A stretch of 64,000 nt of DNA from CALAMD01 sp035301345 (GTDB taxonomy: Bacteria > Bacillota > Bacilli > Bacillales > Amphibacillaceae). Shown one piece after another: positions 26,073-35,268 of this stretch. The translations under genes and the position numbers were made by a program. Where the stretch lies: the NCBI GenBank assembly GCA_035301345.1, contig DATGUM010000032.1, forward strand, positions 1 through 64,000, written 5' to 3'. Under the pieces are notes generated by a model. It saw only the letters and a list, made by a program, of their open reading frames with translations. It did no database searches and was not told where the DNA came from. The stretch's first letter is position 1. Every line of letters begins with the position of its first letter.

Positions 26073-26747
26073 CTATTGACCTACTTTATTTAAAATGAAG
26101 TTTGTTACTTCTTCGATAGACATTGATGTCGTATCAACTTCTATCGCATCTTCTGCTTTAATAAGTGGTGAAACTTCTCTCTCCATATCTTGCTTATCAC
26201 GTCGTTCAATTTCATGCTTTATTTTTTCTAAATCAGATGAGAAACCACTTTTAATATTCTCTTCATGCCTTCTCTTTGCGCGTTCTTCAACAGATGCAAT
26301 TAAGAAGAATTTAAATTGAGCATCAGGCAAAACGTGCGTGCCAATATCTCGACCATCCATAACGACACTCGTCTCTTTTGATAACTGTTTTTGTCGTTGA
26401 ACTAAAATTTCTCTGACTTTTAAATGAGTGGCAACGGTTGAAACATTACTAGAAACTTCCTGTGTCCGAATTTCTTTCGTAATGTCTTCCCCGTTCACAA
26501 ACACGTGTTGTTGATCACCATCATATTCAAAAGTAATACTTAAACGATGCAACAAGTTGACAAGTGCCTCCTCGCTGTCTAATCGAGCGCCTTGTCTTAA
26601 TGCTGTATACGTTAATGAACGATACATCGCTCCTGTGTCAATGTAGATATATGATAGCTTTTTTGCGATTCTTTTTGCTACAGTACTCTTACCAGCAGCT
26701 GCTGGTCCATCAATAGCTATTGCGACTTGATTGTTCAATTGCTTCAA
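26073..26747 (-). CDS. cmk: Cytidylate kinase
   Basis: Phosphorylates CMP and dCMP. The 224-aa protein has the P-loop GPAAAGKST (about residues 11-19), TGAMYR, and the CMP-binding MDGRDIGT near 105. The likely start is the TTG at 26747-26745, six bases after AGGAAGG, which gives exactly the B. subtilis length. An ATG ten codons upstream has no ribosome site. In B. subtilis the germination genes sleB-ypeB lie between this gene and gudB; here only a 165-base gap remains. Confidence 0.95.
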   Translation of the reverse strand: MKQLNNQVAIAIDGPAAAGKSTVAKRIAKKLSYIYIDTGAMYRSLTYTALRQGARLDSEEALVNLLHRLSITFEYDGDQQHVFVNGEDITKEIRTQEVSSNVSTVATHLKVREILVQRQKQLSKETSVVMDGRDIGTHVLPDAQFKFFLIASVEERAKRRHEENIKSGFSSDLEKIKHEIERRDKQDMEREVSPLIKAEDAIEVDTTSMSIEEVTNFILNKVGQ

Positions 26748-26855
26748 CCCATTCCTTCCTGACAATTGTTCGTCCATAAATAGTACTTATAAATAAATAA
26801 TAACACATTGCACGTCAATTGTTCCTAAATATTATTGAAAATTTGTGAAATTCAA

Positions 26856-26896
26856 CAAAAAAAGTAGCTATCCCGCTTAAACGGAATAACTACTTT
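26856..26896 (-). terminator. Rho-independent terminator of gudB
   Basis: On the minus strand AAAGTAGTTATTCCG and CGGGATAGCTACTTT form a long stem with G-U pairs around TTTAAG, followed by a T run. It lies about 17 bases after the gudB stop. Confidence 0.85.
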
Positions 26897-26912
26897 AACG
26901 TTGCGATATTTT

Positions 26913-28193
26913 TTAAACCCAGCCACGGAATCTAGAAGCTTCCGCCATGCGACGAACACCAACCATATAAGCAGCTAATCGCATATTAACACGTCTCGTT
27001 TCAGCGATATTATAAATCGTGTGGAATGACTTAATCATTGATTGGTGAAGCTTTTCATTGACTTCTTCTTCCGTCCAGTAGAACCCTTGGTTGTTTTGCA
27101 CCCACTCAAAGTAAGAAACAGTTACACCACCAACAGAAGCTAGTACATCTGGAACGAGTAATATATCTCTTTCTGCTAAAATTTTCGTACCTTCCATCGT
27201 TGTCGGTCCGTCTGCCGCTTCAACGACAACTTTAGCTTTAATTTTTCCAGCGTTTTCTTCAGTTATTTGACTTTCAACTGCTGCTGGAATGAGAATATCA
27301 CAATCTTTTTCTAGCAGTTCACTATTTGATATAGTTTCATTGAATAATTTGGTAACTGTACCAAAACTATCTCTTCTATCGAGTAAATAATCAATATCAA
27401 GTCCTGATGGATCGTACAGAGCGCCGTATGCATCAGAAATACCGATTACTTTTGAGCCTGAATCGTGTAAGAATTTTGCTAAATAACTACCCGCACTACC
27501 AAATCCTTGAACGATTACACGTGCCCCTTCTAAATTTACTCCTTTTTTCTTTGCAGCTTCTTTAATACAAATTGTTACCCCTTTTGCCGTCGCTGATTCT
27601 CTCCCGTGAGAACCACCTAAGACGAGTGGTTTACCTGTAATAAATCCTGGGTTATTATATTCATCAATGTGGCTATACTCATCCATCATCCACGCCATAA
27701 TTTGTGAATTTGTAAATACGTCTGGCGCTGGAATATCTTTTGTCGGTCCAACGAATTGACTAATCGCTCGAACATATCCTCGGCTTAATCCTTCTAATTC
27801 ACGAAATGACATTTTACGCGGATCACAAATAATACCGCCTTTTCCACCACCATATGGTAAGTCCATTATTCCTGCTTTTAAACTCATCCATATAGCGAGT
27901 GCATTCACTTCTCGTTCATTCACATTCGGGTGAAAACGAACGCCACCTTTTGTCGGACCAACTGCATCATTATGTTGGGCACGATATCCTGTAAATACTT
28001 CAACAGACCCATCGTCCATTTTGACAGGTATTCTAACTTTAAGCATTCGTACTGAATCTTTTAATAACTCATAAACTTCATTGGGATAACCTAATTTATC
28101 TAAAGCTTCTTTTACAACAGCTTGTGTTGAGGCTAACACGTCTAGTTGTTCTACATTTTCTTTTGTAGTATCTGTTGGTTTATCGGCTACCAT
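26913..28193 (-). CDS. gudB: NAD-dependent glutamate dehydrogenase
   Basis: Catabolic glutamate dehydrogenase of 426 aa (GudB/RocG family). Motifs: GGVRFHP and the catalytic Lys in LPYGGGKGGI (about residue 115), GSHGRESATAKGV, the NAD loop VQGFGSAGSYLA (about 220-231) and a C-terminal GVTVSYFEW. No short tandem duplication is seen near the active site, unlike the silent gudB of the B. subtilis laboratory strain. The ATG at 28193 follows TTAGGAGGT. It lies near ypbH, as in B. subtilis, but with ddl in between. Confidence 0.94.
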   Translation of the reverse strand: MVADKPTDTTKENVEQLDVLASTQAVVKEALDKLGYPNEVYELLKDSVRMLKVRIPVKMDDGSVEVFTGYRAQHNDAVGPTKGGVRFHPNVNEREVNALAIWMSLKAGIMDLPYGGGKGGIICDPRKMSFRELEGLSRGYVRAISQFVGPTKDIPAPDVFTNSQIMAWMMDEYSHIDEYNNPGFITGKPLVLGGSHGRESATAKGVTICIKEAAKKKGVNLEGARVIVQGFGSAGSYLAKFLHDSGSKVIGISDAYGALYDPSGLDIDYLLDRRDSFGTVTKLFNETISNSELLEKDCDILIPAAVESQITEENAGKIKAKVVVEAADGPTTMEGTKILAERDILLVPDVLASVGGVTVSYFEWVQNNQGFYWTEEEVNEKLHQSMIKSFHTIYNIAETRRVNMRLAAYMVGVRRMAEASRFRGWV

Positions 28194-28281
28194 TTATTTA
28201 CCTCCTAAAATTATGAATAACTTTGTATAATCGCTGTTTATATGATTAAGTATACACGAAAAAATTCGACTATTAAATATC

Positions 28282-28303
28282 TATCAATTTATTCAATTGA
28301 TAA
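28282..28303 (-). terminator. Possible weak terminator overlapping the ddl stop codon
   Basis: On the minus strand TATCAATT, GAATA, AATTGATA form an 8-bp AT-rich stem that includes the ddl stop codon. No proper T run follows, so activity is doubtful. Confidence 0.3.
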
Positions 28304-29215
28304 ACGAACGAGCTTTTCAATCATTTCCTCATATGAAAGCCCAATTTTCTTTGCTGAATCTGGATATAAGCTCGTCGGAGTCATGCCTGGTAAAGTGTTT
28401 ACTTCTAAAATAATCGGAACACCGTCTTCTCTTAATAAAAAGTCGACTCGAGAGTACGTTTCACACCCAAGGCTTTGATGCGCTTTAACAGCATACGCCT
28501 GAATTGTTTCTGTTAAATCTTCAGAGATATCGGCCGGGACAATATGCTCACTCCCACCTGGTTCATACTTCGACTTGTAATCATAAAAATAGTTTTTCGG
28601 GATGATTTCAATCACTGGAAGCGCCTCTTCTTTCCCGATTGCTCCTAACACAGGAACAGTGAGTTCACGGCCTTTCACATAATCTTCCACTAAAATAACT
28701 TCGTCACTTTCAGCAGCATACTCAATAGCTTCACTGACTTCTTCTAATGATTGAACAATCGTTAAACCGAGTGTTGAACCTTCACGGTTTGGCTTGACGA
28801 CAAACGGCGGTTTAAATGTTTGTTTAACCCGCTCAGTAATTTCTGTCGTATTAAAAGGAGCCCCGACACGAAACGCTTCACTTTTCGCTACTGGAATATT
28901 GTGTGCTGCAAATATTTGCTTCGCTTTATCTTTATCCATTGCTAACGCAGATCCTAAAACATCCGATCCGACATATGGGATATCTATCATATCTAAAAGC
29001 CCTTGAATGCGACCATCTTCTCCAAATTTACCGTGTAAACCGATGAATATTAAGTCAACATCTAATTTGATCACTTCTTCAAGATTTTCTGGGTCAAAAT
29101 CGATTCCTATGACATCATGGCCATTACTTTCAAGCGCTTCAATAATTCCTTTTCCAGACGATAAGGAAACTTCACGTTCTCCAGACACTCCACCGTATAA
29201 TACTGCTATTTTCAT
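28289..29215 (-). CDS. ddl: D-alanine--D-alanine ligase, short type
   Basis: Joins two D-alanines for peptidoglycan. The ATP-grasp protein of 308 aa shows YGGVSGEREVSL (residues 8-19), VVKPNREGSTLG, VEDYVKGRELTV, the omega-loop YDYKSKY (Tyr form, expected for D-Ala-D-Ala rather than D-Ala-D-lactate) and ILEVNTLPGMTPTSL. Length is like E. coli DdlB (306) rather than B. subtilis or S. aureus Ddl (about 355). The ATG at 29215 follows GAGGTG. It is not next to murF, and lies between ypbH and gudB, where B. subtilis has no ddl. This may be a second or replaced enzyme. Confidence 0.93.
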   Translation of the reverse strand: MKIAVLYGGVSGEREVSLSSGKGIIEALESNGHDVIGIDFDPENLEEVIKLDVDLIFIGLHGKFGEDGRIQGLLDMIDIPYVGSDVLGSALAMDKDKAKQIFAAHNIPVAKSEAFRVGAPFNTTEITERVKQTFKPPFVVKPNREGSTLGLTIVQSLEEVSEAIEYAAESDEVILVEDYVKGRELTVPVLGAIGKEEALPVIEIIPKNYFYDYKSKYEPGGSEHIVPADISEDLTETIQAYAVKAHQSLGCETYSRVDFLLREDGVPIILEVNTLPGMTPTSLYPDSAKKIGLSYEEMIEKLVRLSIE

Positions 29216-29241
29216 AAAATACACCTCGACATTTTTAATAA

Positions 29242-29823
29242 TTAGTGACTAAAGTATTTGTTAATTTTTTGTACTGCTTCTCGTTCAACAATCATATCGC
29301 CATATTCTTTCAATCGATAAGACGTTACGATGCTCGGACTGCCGAACTCAGACATAATAGCGATAATATCTTCTTTATTTCTATACACTAACGCACTTTC
29401 ATCAATAAGCATATAGTATTTTCCGTCTAGAAAGTAAATGTCGCTCTGTTCTAGTTGCATTGACTGTAAATAAGAACAAACAGATATAATATGTTCAAAG
29501 TCATCAAAAGAAAATATAACTTCGTTGCTCTCATCTAACGTCACTTTCATTTCTACATATTCATCATCAACATCAAACGTTTCATCTTCTTGAGTGACTA
29601 CTATATGCATACCTTGTGCTTGCATTAACCGTACTTGTACGAGTAACATTCCCGCTAATTCTAAACCAAGCTCTTCATACGCCTCATACATCATATCACT
29701 GAACAAATCTTGCACATTCTGGGCGTCATGCCACAATTCATCTTCTGTAAAGCCACGTTCAACAAGATCGTCAAACGTTAAAAAGATGGCAAACTGTTTA
29801 TCAGAAATTCGCTCTATACGCAT
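29242..29823 (-). CDS. ypbH: MecA-family ClpC adaptor YpbH
   Basis: Adaptor protein that presents substrates to ClpC. The 193-aa protein has the MecA layout: N-terminal MRIERISDKQFAIFLTFDDLVERGF (the substrate domain), an acidic middle, and a C-terminal domain from about residue 105. B. subtilis YpbH is 194 aa and lies near gudB, as here. MecA proper is usually longer (about 220 aa), so YpbH is preferred. The ATG at 29823 follows TAGGAGGGT. In B. subtilis ypbG and ypbF would follow upstream; they are absent. Confidence 0.85.
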   Translation of the reverse strand: MRIERISDKQFAIFLTFDDLVERGFTEDELWHDAQNVQDLFSDMMYEAYEELGLELAGMLLVQVRLMQAQGMHIVVTQEDETFDVDDEYVEMKVTLDESNEVIFSFDDFEHIISVCSYLQSMQLEQSDIYFLDGKYYMLIDESALVYRNKEDIIAIMSEFGSPSIVTSYRLKEYGDMIVEREAVQKINKYFSH

Positions 29824-29880
29824 ATAGTACCCTCCTATAACTCTATTTTAATCGTTAACTGTATAAGTATTCGTATTGTA

Positions 29881-30198
29881 TCACGAGTTTCCAATAATGC
29901 CTAAATTGTTTAAAAGCTCTAATACTTCATCTTCCCATAAATAAAACACAAGCAAGACAACTAAAATAATGACGACAAATACCATTCGTAACAATGACCG
30001 GTTAATTGTAATTTTAAACGTCGTATTGTTACTATGAACTTCTTTTCTCGGTGGTAAGTTTAAAATATCAATTTGGTTTCTTTCGCGCTCTTTAGAGCTA
30101 TCGACTGTCTCATCTTTTCTTTCGTTTTGATTAATTTCATCAAACATTTGTTTTAAATCAGACGCTTGATCTTCTTTAAATGATTGTTTGTCATTCAT
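29881..30198 (-). CDS. Single-pass membrane protein, YpbE/EbpS-like but without LysM
   Basis: A 105-aa protein with a charged N-terminal half (residues 1-60), one membrane helix (about 70-90: MVFVVIILVVLLVFYLW) and a very short outer tail. The LPPRKEVHSNN motif before the helix resembles the same region of YpbE and staphylococcal EbpS, which continue into an extracellular LysM wall-binding domain. Here the protein stops right after the helix. It occupies the ypbE position, after ypbD. The ATG at 30198 follows GAGGTGG. Function is unknown; loss of the LysM part is inferred from position and motif only. Confidence 0.65.
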   Translation of the reverse strand: MNDKQSFKEDQASDLKQMFDEINQNERKDETVDSSKERERNQIDILNLPPRKEVHSNNTTFKITINRSLLRMVFVVIILVVLLVFYLWEDEVLELLNNLGIIGNS

Positions 30199-30208
30199 TT
30201 TTTCCACC

Positions 30209-30775
30209 TCATTTTCGAAAACGGATAATTAATCCGAGTAAAAAATCTATTAAAAAGTGCGCGGTCATAGGAACGAGTAAATTATTCGTTACATAGAACG
30301 AATAACCGAGCAAAAAACTCACTAAGACGACTGATAAAAATAGAACAGGCTTTTTTAAATATCTTACGTGGACAAGGGCAAAAATTAAACTCGCAATAAT
30401 TAATCCAAAGCTCGTCTGTAATACACCACGAAAAAGTATTTCTTCACAAATCGAAATAACTAATGCCATTTGGAAAATTTCACCGACTGATCGGTGACGG
30501 AATAATTTCTCATTAATGCCACCGTCATCTAAATAGTGTTTAGGTAAAGTAATCATTAATAATACATCAATGAAAACGACGATGAGACCTCCGACAATTC
30601 CGTAATACACTAAACCTTTCACTTGAAAAGAAAATAGAGCTGTCCACTGAACGAATGAATCAAAAAGAAAGAAACTAAGAATAACGCTAATAACTAAAAA
30701 TAATAGTTGAGAAATAAAGAGTTGCCTTTTTAACTCTTTATCGGACATCTTTAAGATAAGTTCCGTTTGATTCAT
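30209..30775 (-). CDS. ypbD: CPBP-family intramembrane protease YpbD
   Basis: A 188-aa membrane protein of the CPBP (CAAX/Rce1-like) protease family. The three family motifs are visible: EEILFRG (about residue 111), FALVHVRY (about 132) and a later His in PMTAHFLIDF (about 171). Six to seven hydrophobic segments surround them. The substrate is unknown. Its ATG overlaps the recQ stop by four bases (ATGA), so it is translationally coupled within ypbB-recQ-ypbD. Confidence 0.87.
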   Translation of the reverse strand: MNQTELILKMSDKELKRQLFISQLLFLVISVILSFFLFDSFVQWTALFSFQVKGLVYYGIVGGLIVVFIDVLLMITLPKHYLDDGGINEKLFRHRSVGEIFQMALVISICEEILFRGVLQTSFGLIIASLIFALVHVRYLKKPVLFLSVVLVSFLLGYSFYVTNNLLVPMTAHFLIDFLLGLIIRFRK

Positions 30776-32310
30776 ATGTCATCGCCTATTAAAAATATAT
30801 TTTCAAGCTTTTTTTGCCACGTCTGTTCACGTTCTATTTTATAAACTTTTTCTTCAGGAGTAAACGCGTCATAATTAAATGAGCAATTACTACAACATTG
30901 TCCGGTAGGTTCTTTATAAGTTTCTTGAAATTTTTCGTATAACGTTTTTCTTAAACATTCTGTTTCAAACATCCAGTCGAGTAACTCTTGAAGTTTATTA
31001 ATTTTCACTTGCCACCTTTTTTGTCGAAAGTCATTCATTCGACTAGTTGCTCGTTCCCACTCATCATGATTATCATTTATTTGTTTACCTTTTATCATAC
31101 CATTTTTTTCCAACTGGGAATGAAGAAAATTCCATTGTGTTTCATTTAATTCAGCACGATTAAATGTGCTGTCTAAATAATCAACTGTTTGACCGTGTTC
31201 ATATGATCGCATTAATTGTTCAAGAACGAAGAACATTTGATTTTCTGTCGGTAGTTCTTGCTCGATAAATGATTGTGGTAAAAATTTATCGTTTTCAGCA
31301 TATAATAAAACACTTAAACTGTCTTTGCCGTCCCTTCCTGCACGACCAATTTCTTGAATAAATGATTCAATTTGAGAGGGCATATGATAATGGATAATTA
31401 TTCGAATATCTTGTTTGTTAATCCCCATACCAAACGCGCTCGTACAGCAAATAACGTCTAACTGATCATTCATAAATTGTTGCTGAATATGTAAACGATC
31501 TTGTTGCTCAAGCCCCCCGTGATAATAAGCGACATTCTTTCCAGTCATTGTCGAAGTCAATTCATTCGCAACACGTTCAGCAACCGAACGACTAGAAAAA
31601 TAAATAAGTGTCGGTACGTGATACTTCTCAACGATATAAGTAATCATTTGTACTTTTTCTACGTCATTTGCCACGTGTTCAATCGTCAGTGCAATGTTAT
31701 CTCTGTCCATCGGGTAGATGTGTTGTTTTATTCGGTCTCTCTTCAAAGATTTTACAATGTCTTGTTGAACAGTTGGAGTTACTGTCGCACTTAAAGCAAG
31801 AATCGGTGGTTCGTTTAATTCCGTAATAACGTCCTTTATTTTCAAGTAGTCTGGACGAAATTCATAGCCCCACTGCGAAATACAATGTGCTTCATCTATA
31901 ACGACAAAATTAATCTGTATACGCTTTAAATATTCGCGTATTTCTTGCTGTTGAAAAAGCTCTGGTGAAATAAAGACCATTTTATACTCACGTAAATTCG
32001 TTAAAATACGTTGTCTCTCTTCATAATGATTAAAACTATTCAAAGAGGCGACGCGTTTTATCTTTCTCGCTTTTAATTCTTTTACTTGATCAATCATTAA
32101 AGAAATCAATGGTGAAATGACAATCGTCGTCCCACTCATTAGCAATGATGGCAATTGATAACAGAGAGATTTACCAGAACCTGTCGGTAAAACACCTAAT
32201 ACGTCTCGACCTGCCATAACATCTAAAATTATTTCCTCCTGACCTTCGCGAAAAAAATCATAATTAAAGTATTGTTTCAGGCCGCGTTTCACTATTTCGC
32301 TATACGCCAT
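30772..32310 (-). CDS. recQ: ATP-dependent DNA helicase RecQ, short type
   Basis: 3'-5' helicase for DNA repair and recombination. The 512-aa protein has LPTGSGKSLCYQLP (about residues 41-54), the DEAHCISQWG box (about 140), FSSRSVAERV, and GRAGRDGKD motif VI. A C-terminal zinc-binding region (CLRK...CCSNC) is kept, but no HRDC domain follows, matching B. subtilis RecS/YpbC. The ATG at 32310 follows GTAGGTG and overlaps the ypbB stop by 11 bases. It is coupled with ypbD downstream. Confidence 0.94.
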   Translation of the reverse strand: MAYSEIVKRGLKQYFNYDFFREGQEEIILDVMAGRDVLGVLPTGSGKSLCYQLPSLLMSGTTIVISPLISLMIDQVKELKARKIKRVASLNSFNHYEERQRILTNLREYKMVFISPELFQQQEIREYLKRIQINFVVIDEAHCISQWGYEFRPDYLKIKDVITELNEPPILALSATVTPTVQQDIVKSLKRDRIKQHIYPMDRDNIALTIEHVANDVEKVQMITYIVEKYHVPTLIYFSSRSVAERVANELTSTMTGKNVAYYHGGLEQQDRLHIQQQFMNDQLDVICCTSAFGMGINKQDIRIIIHYHMPSQIESFIQEIGRAGRDGKDSLSVLLYAENDKFLPQSFIEQELPTENQMFFVLEQLMRSYEHGQTVDYLDSTFNRAELNETQWNFLHSQLEKNGMIKGKQINDNHDEWERATSRMNDFRQKRWQVKINKLQELLDWMFETECLRKTLYEKFQETYKEPTGQCCSNCSFNYDAFTPEEKVYKIEREQTWQKKLENIFLIGDDI

Positions 32311-33382
32311 GAGTATCACCTACTTCTTTTTGGTGAGCCTTCGATAATACAAGTTTTATTTGATAATAATCAAATGCGTCACCTACTATTGATTTTATTT
32401 CCTTTAATTTTGAAGTTTCAGCCTTTTCGATCGCTTTAATAATAATTTTTTGATCCGCTTGTGAAACGAACCGATCGATTGAAAAGTGCTTAACATGATA
32501 TGCAATTTCAACGAGGTGATCATGAACAGTGCTTAATTTAAGCTGTCTTTTATTAGCTATTTGTTCTAACGTGAAGTGTTTTTTTAGCATCGTGTAAGTT
32601 TTTGTAGCTGATTGACTCAAATGACTCGGCGTTACTTCGCTTGGCACAAATGAAGATAACACTGGAAATAAGTGACCATTATTAGTGACTTGAGTTAACA
32701 TGTAATGAATAACAGCTGTACGAGTTAAACGAATACTCCCTTTTGAACAATGATGCGTTCGGGCTAATTGACTAACGCTTAAACCGTACAATTTATAACT
32801 CGTTAATTGGTCGACAAAAATACTCGCATGCTCATCACGTAAATGATTTAAAATGTGTGCTAACTCTTTATGTAATTCAGTGATATATCGGTCGAGTTGA
32901 CGATTAATTTGCTGGAAATTTCGTTTTAACCATTGGGTCGTTTCGTTATCATCGACGACTGGGATGTATGAATAATTATTCATTTTTTGATTCGTAACTA
33001 CTTGTATAAATAGTAATAAACGGTTATAAAATGATTCATCCATTCGATAATACTCACTGCCTGAGAAGTATGTCATCAATAAATCATCGTTTGTTCTCGT
33101 TCCGTTAAGACAGAGATCGGCTTTATCTGTCGGTATAAATGTGTGCTCATTTTGTCCGACGCTTTTTATGTATCCGTCTCGCTTTAATTCTTGAATGAGG
33201 CGGTGAAAATCCACTTTCGTTAAATGGCGATAGATCCCATGAAACGTTTGTAACTGATACAAATGACTATCTTGTACAGTTTGTACTGAACGGCGTCCCG
33301 TTAATAAGTGATAGATATTATTAATTGTCCGATCAGCTCCTATTTTCTGATGACAATGTAAAACAACTCGCTTAAATAACAC
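32300..33382 (-). CDS. ypbB: YpbB, helix-turn-helix protein upstream of RecQ
   Basis: A 360-aa protein of the YpbB family. A C-terminal helix-turn-helix (residues about 268-300: FTLEQIANKRQLKLSTVHDHL) matches the HTH_40 domain, sometimes fused to RecQ in other bacteria. The rest is helical with no catalytic motif. The GTG at 33382 follows AGTGGGTGA; an earlier GTG at 33394 is possible. The 11-base overlap with recQ and the known HTH-RecQ fusions suggest it works with the helicase. The ferredoxin gene that sits before it in B. subtilis is absent. Confidence 0.82.
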   Translation of the reverse strand: MLFKRVVLHCHQKIGADRTINNIYHLLTGRRSVQTVQDSHLYQLQTFHGIYRHLTKVDFHRLIQELKRDGYIKSVGQNEHTFIPTDKADLCLNGTRTNDDLLMTYFSGSEYYRMDESFYNRLLLFIQVVTNQKMNNYSYIPVVDDNETTQWLKRNFQQINRQLDRYITELHKELAHILNHLRDEHASIFVDQLTSYKLYGLSVSQLARTHHCSKGSIRLTRTAVIHYMLTQVTNNGHLFPVLSSFVPSEVTPSHLSQSATKTYTMLKKHFTLEQIANKRQLKLSTVHDHLVEIAYHVKHFSIDRFVSQADQKIIIKAIEKAETSKLKEIKSIVGDAFDYYQIKLVLSKAHQKEVGDTHGV

Positions 33383-33511
33383 GGAATCACCCACTTTAGC
33401 GTTTAATATATAAGAAAAGACGTTAATTAATGATTCTAACTATCGTTTTTCAACGGTTGAATCGATCAAGTAACGTCAACTACATGCAATCATTTGTTAT
33501 CATATTATATG

Positions 33512-35266
33512 TTAATCGTCGTATAATTTAAAGCTAAAAGTTGTACCGATATTTTCTTTACTCTTAACGTAAATGGAGCCGTTATGAGCCTCTACGATGT
33601 TTTTAGCAATCGCAAGACCTAAACCAGTCCCCTTCTTTTTATCGCTTCTCGTACGCGACTTATCAGCCTTATAAAACCTTTCAAAAATAAACGGTAAGTC
33701 TTCTTCTGGTATACCTACACCATCATCAGTCACTTCAACAGATAAAAATCGCTCATTATTTTTTACACTTAACGTCACGTGACCATTTTCTTTCGTATGA
33801 TTAATTGCATTTTGAATTAAATTAGTCATCACTTGTTCCACACGGTCTTCATCAATAAAAGCAGTCTCTTTTTCAATAACTTGATCAAAGATAAGTGAAA
33901 TGTTGCTTCTTTCTGCTTCACGATAAAATTTATTTAAAATACGCTGAGCGAAAGAATCAATATGAACTTCAGTCTTATTTAACTGAATGTGACCTGCTTC
34001 CATCCTTCCTAAATCAAGTAACTCATTCACGAGTCTACCCATCCGAAGTGATTCATCATGAATAATTTGTGCCAATTCGTTTTTGTCTTCTTTAGATTCT
34101 GCAATATCATCAACAATAGCTTCACTATAACCTTGCATAAGAGAAATAGGCGTTCTAAGTTCATGAGACACATTTGAAATGAAGTCTTTCCGTAATTTAT
34201 CTAGCTGTCTTTCTTCTGTCATATCTCGAATCACAGCAACAGCTCCACGAACGTATGATTGATCGTGTAACGGCGTCATAATCATTACCCAATTTCTACC
34301 TTGTAAACTAAGTTCTTGCATTTGCTGTTCTTCATATTCGATAACTAAATTTAATACTTCACGTATATCATCAGGTAATTCATATTCATCACTCGTTAAA
34401 TTTTTTTCATAATACCAATCTTCTAGAAATTTTTCTGCTGGTGGGTTAACGACGATTATTTCACCATCTCGATTAAGCGTCATCACACCGTCAGCCATTG
34501 ACGTAACAATACTAGACATTTGTTCTTTTTCTTGTCTTAAAGCGTCAATGTGAAAATTTAATTGCCGTCCCATGCGATTAAATGCAATCGCTAGTTCACC
34601 GAGCTCATCATGCGTTAATATCGGTACTTCTGTATTAAATTCACCACGCGTAATATCAAACGCTGCTTCCCGCATCTTGATGAGTGGTGACGTAATTCGC
34701 GTCGATAGGAAGAATGCAAATATTGTCGTTAAAATAATGGCAATTCCAGCAGCTAAAAATATGATTCTCGTCGTTTCTGCTTTCGTCTGATTAACGACGT
34801 CTAAAGACTGTATGACGATAATAAAAGCATCGGTATTTTCAATCGGTTTACCGACAACCATCAATTCAACATCATTTTCTTTTAACTTAATTTGCTTCTG
34901 TAACGCTTTATTTTTTAGTTGGGCAACTTTAATATCTTTATTTTCTAAAAACCATTGATTATTAATTTGCGCGATATCAATGTTTTCAGTATCTGATGAT
35001 AAAATACCGTTACTTTCGTTTAAAACAATTACGCGTGCAGCGGGATCTTTAACCTTTTCCATCGTATCTAAAATGAGAGGCTCATCATCGACGTCAACAA
35101 TAACATCAGAAATTTTTGTAGCTGTTTGCATCATTTGTTTTTCTGCTTCTTGTATATGAAAACGTTCAAAAAACTGCAATAAAGAAATTGTTAAAATTAA
35201 CAAGACAAAAGAAACTAGCAGTAAAATAGTAACAGCTAGTTTCCCTACTAAGCTTCGCCAAAACAT
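33512..35266 (-). CDS. resE: ResE, membrane sensor histidine kinase for respiration
   Basis: Sensor kinase of ResDE (SrrAB in staphylococci), which controls aerobic and anaerobic respiration genes. The 584-aa protein has two membrane helices (about residues 8-30 and 168-190) around an extracellular domain, a HAMP domain (about 190-245), a PAS domain (about 255-350), the HisKA box FISNVSHELRTP with phospho-His near 370, and the ATPase motifs NAINHT, DDGVGI and GTGLGLAI. It starts two bases after the resD stop. Both cover the respiratory genes seen in this window, such as resABC and qcrABC. Confidence 0.95.
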   Translation of the reverse strand: MFWRSLVGKLAVTILLLVSFVLLILTISLLQFFERFHIQEAEKQMMQTATKISDVIVDVDDEPLILDTMEKVKDPAARVIVLNESNGILSSDTENIDIAQINNQWFLENKDIKVAQLKNKALQKQIKLKENDVELMVVGKPIENTDAFIIVIQSLDVVNQTKAETTRIIFLAAGIAIILTTIFAFFLSTRITSPLIKMREAAFDITRGEFNTEVPILTHDELGELAIAFNRMGRQLNFHIDALRQEKEQMSSIVTSMADGVMTLNRDGEIIVVNPPAEKFLEDWYYEKNLTSDEYELPDDIREVLNLVIEYEEQQMQELSLQGRNWVMIMTPLHDQSYVRGAVAVIRDMTEERQLDKLRKDFISNVSHELRTPISLMQGYSEAIVDDIAESKEDKNELAQIIHDESLRMGRLVNELLDLGRMEAGHIQLNKTEVHIDSFAQRILNKFYREAERSNISLIFDQVIEKETAFIDEDRVEQVMTNLIQNAINHTKENGHVTLSVKNNERFLSVEVTDDGVGIPEEDLPFIFERFYKADKSRTRSDKKKGTGLGLAIAKNIVEAHNGSIYVKSKENIGTTFSFKLYDD

Positions 35267-35268
35267 CG

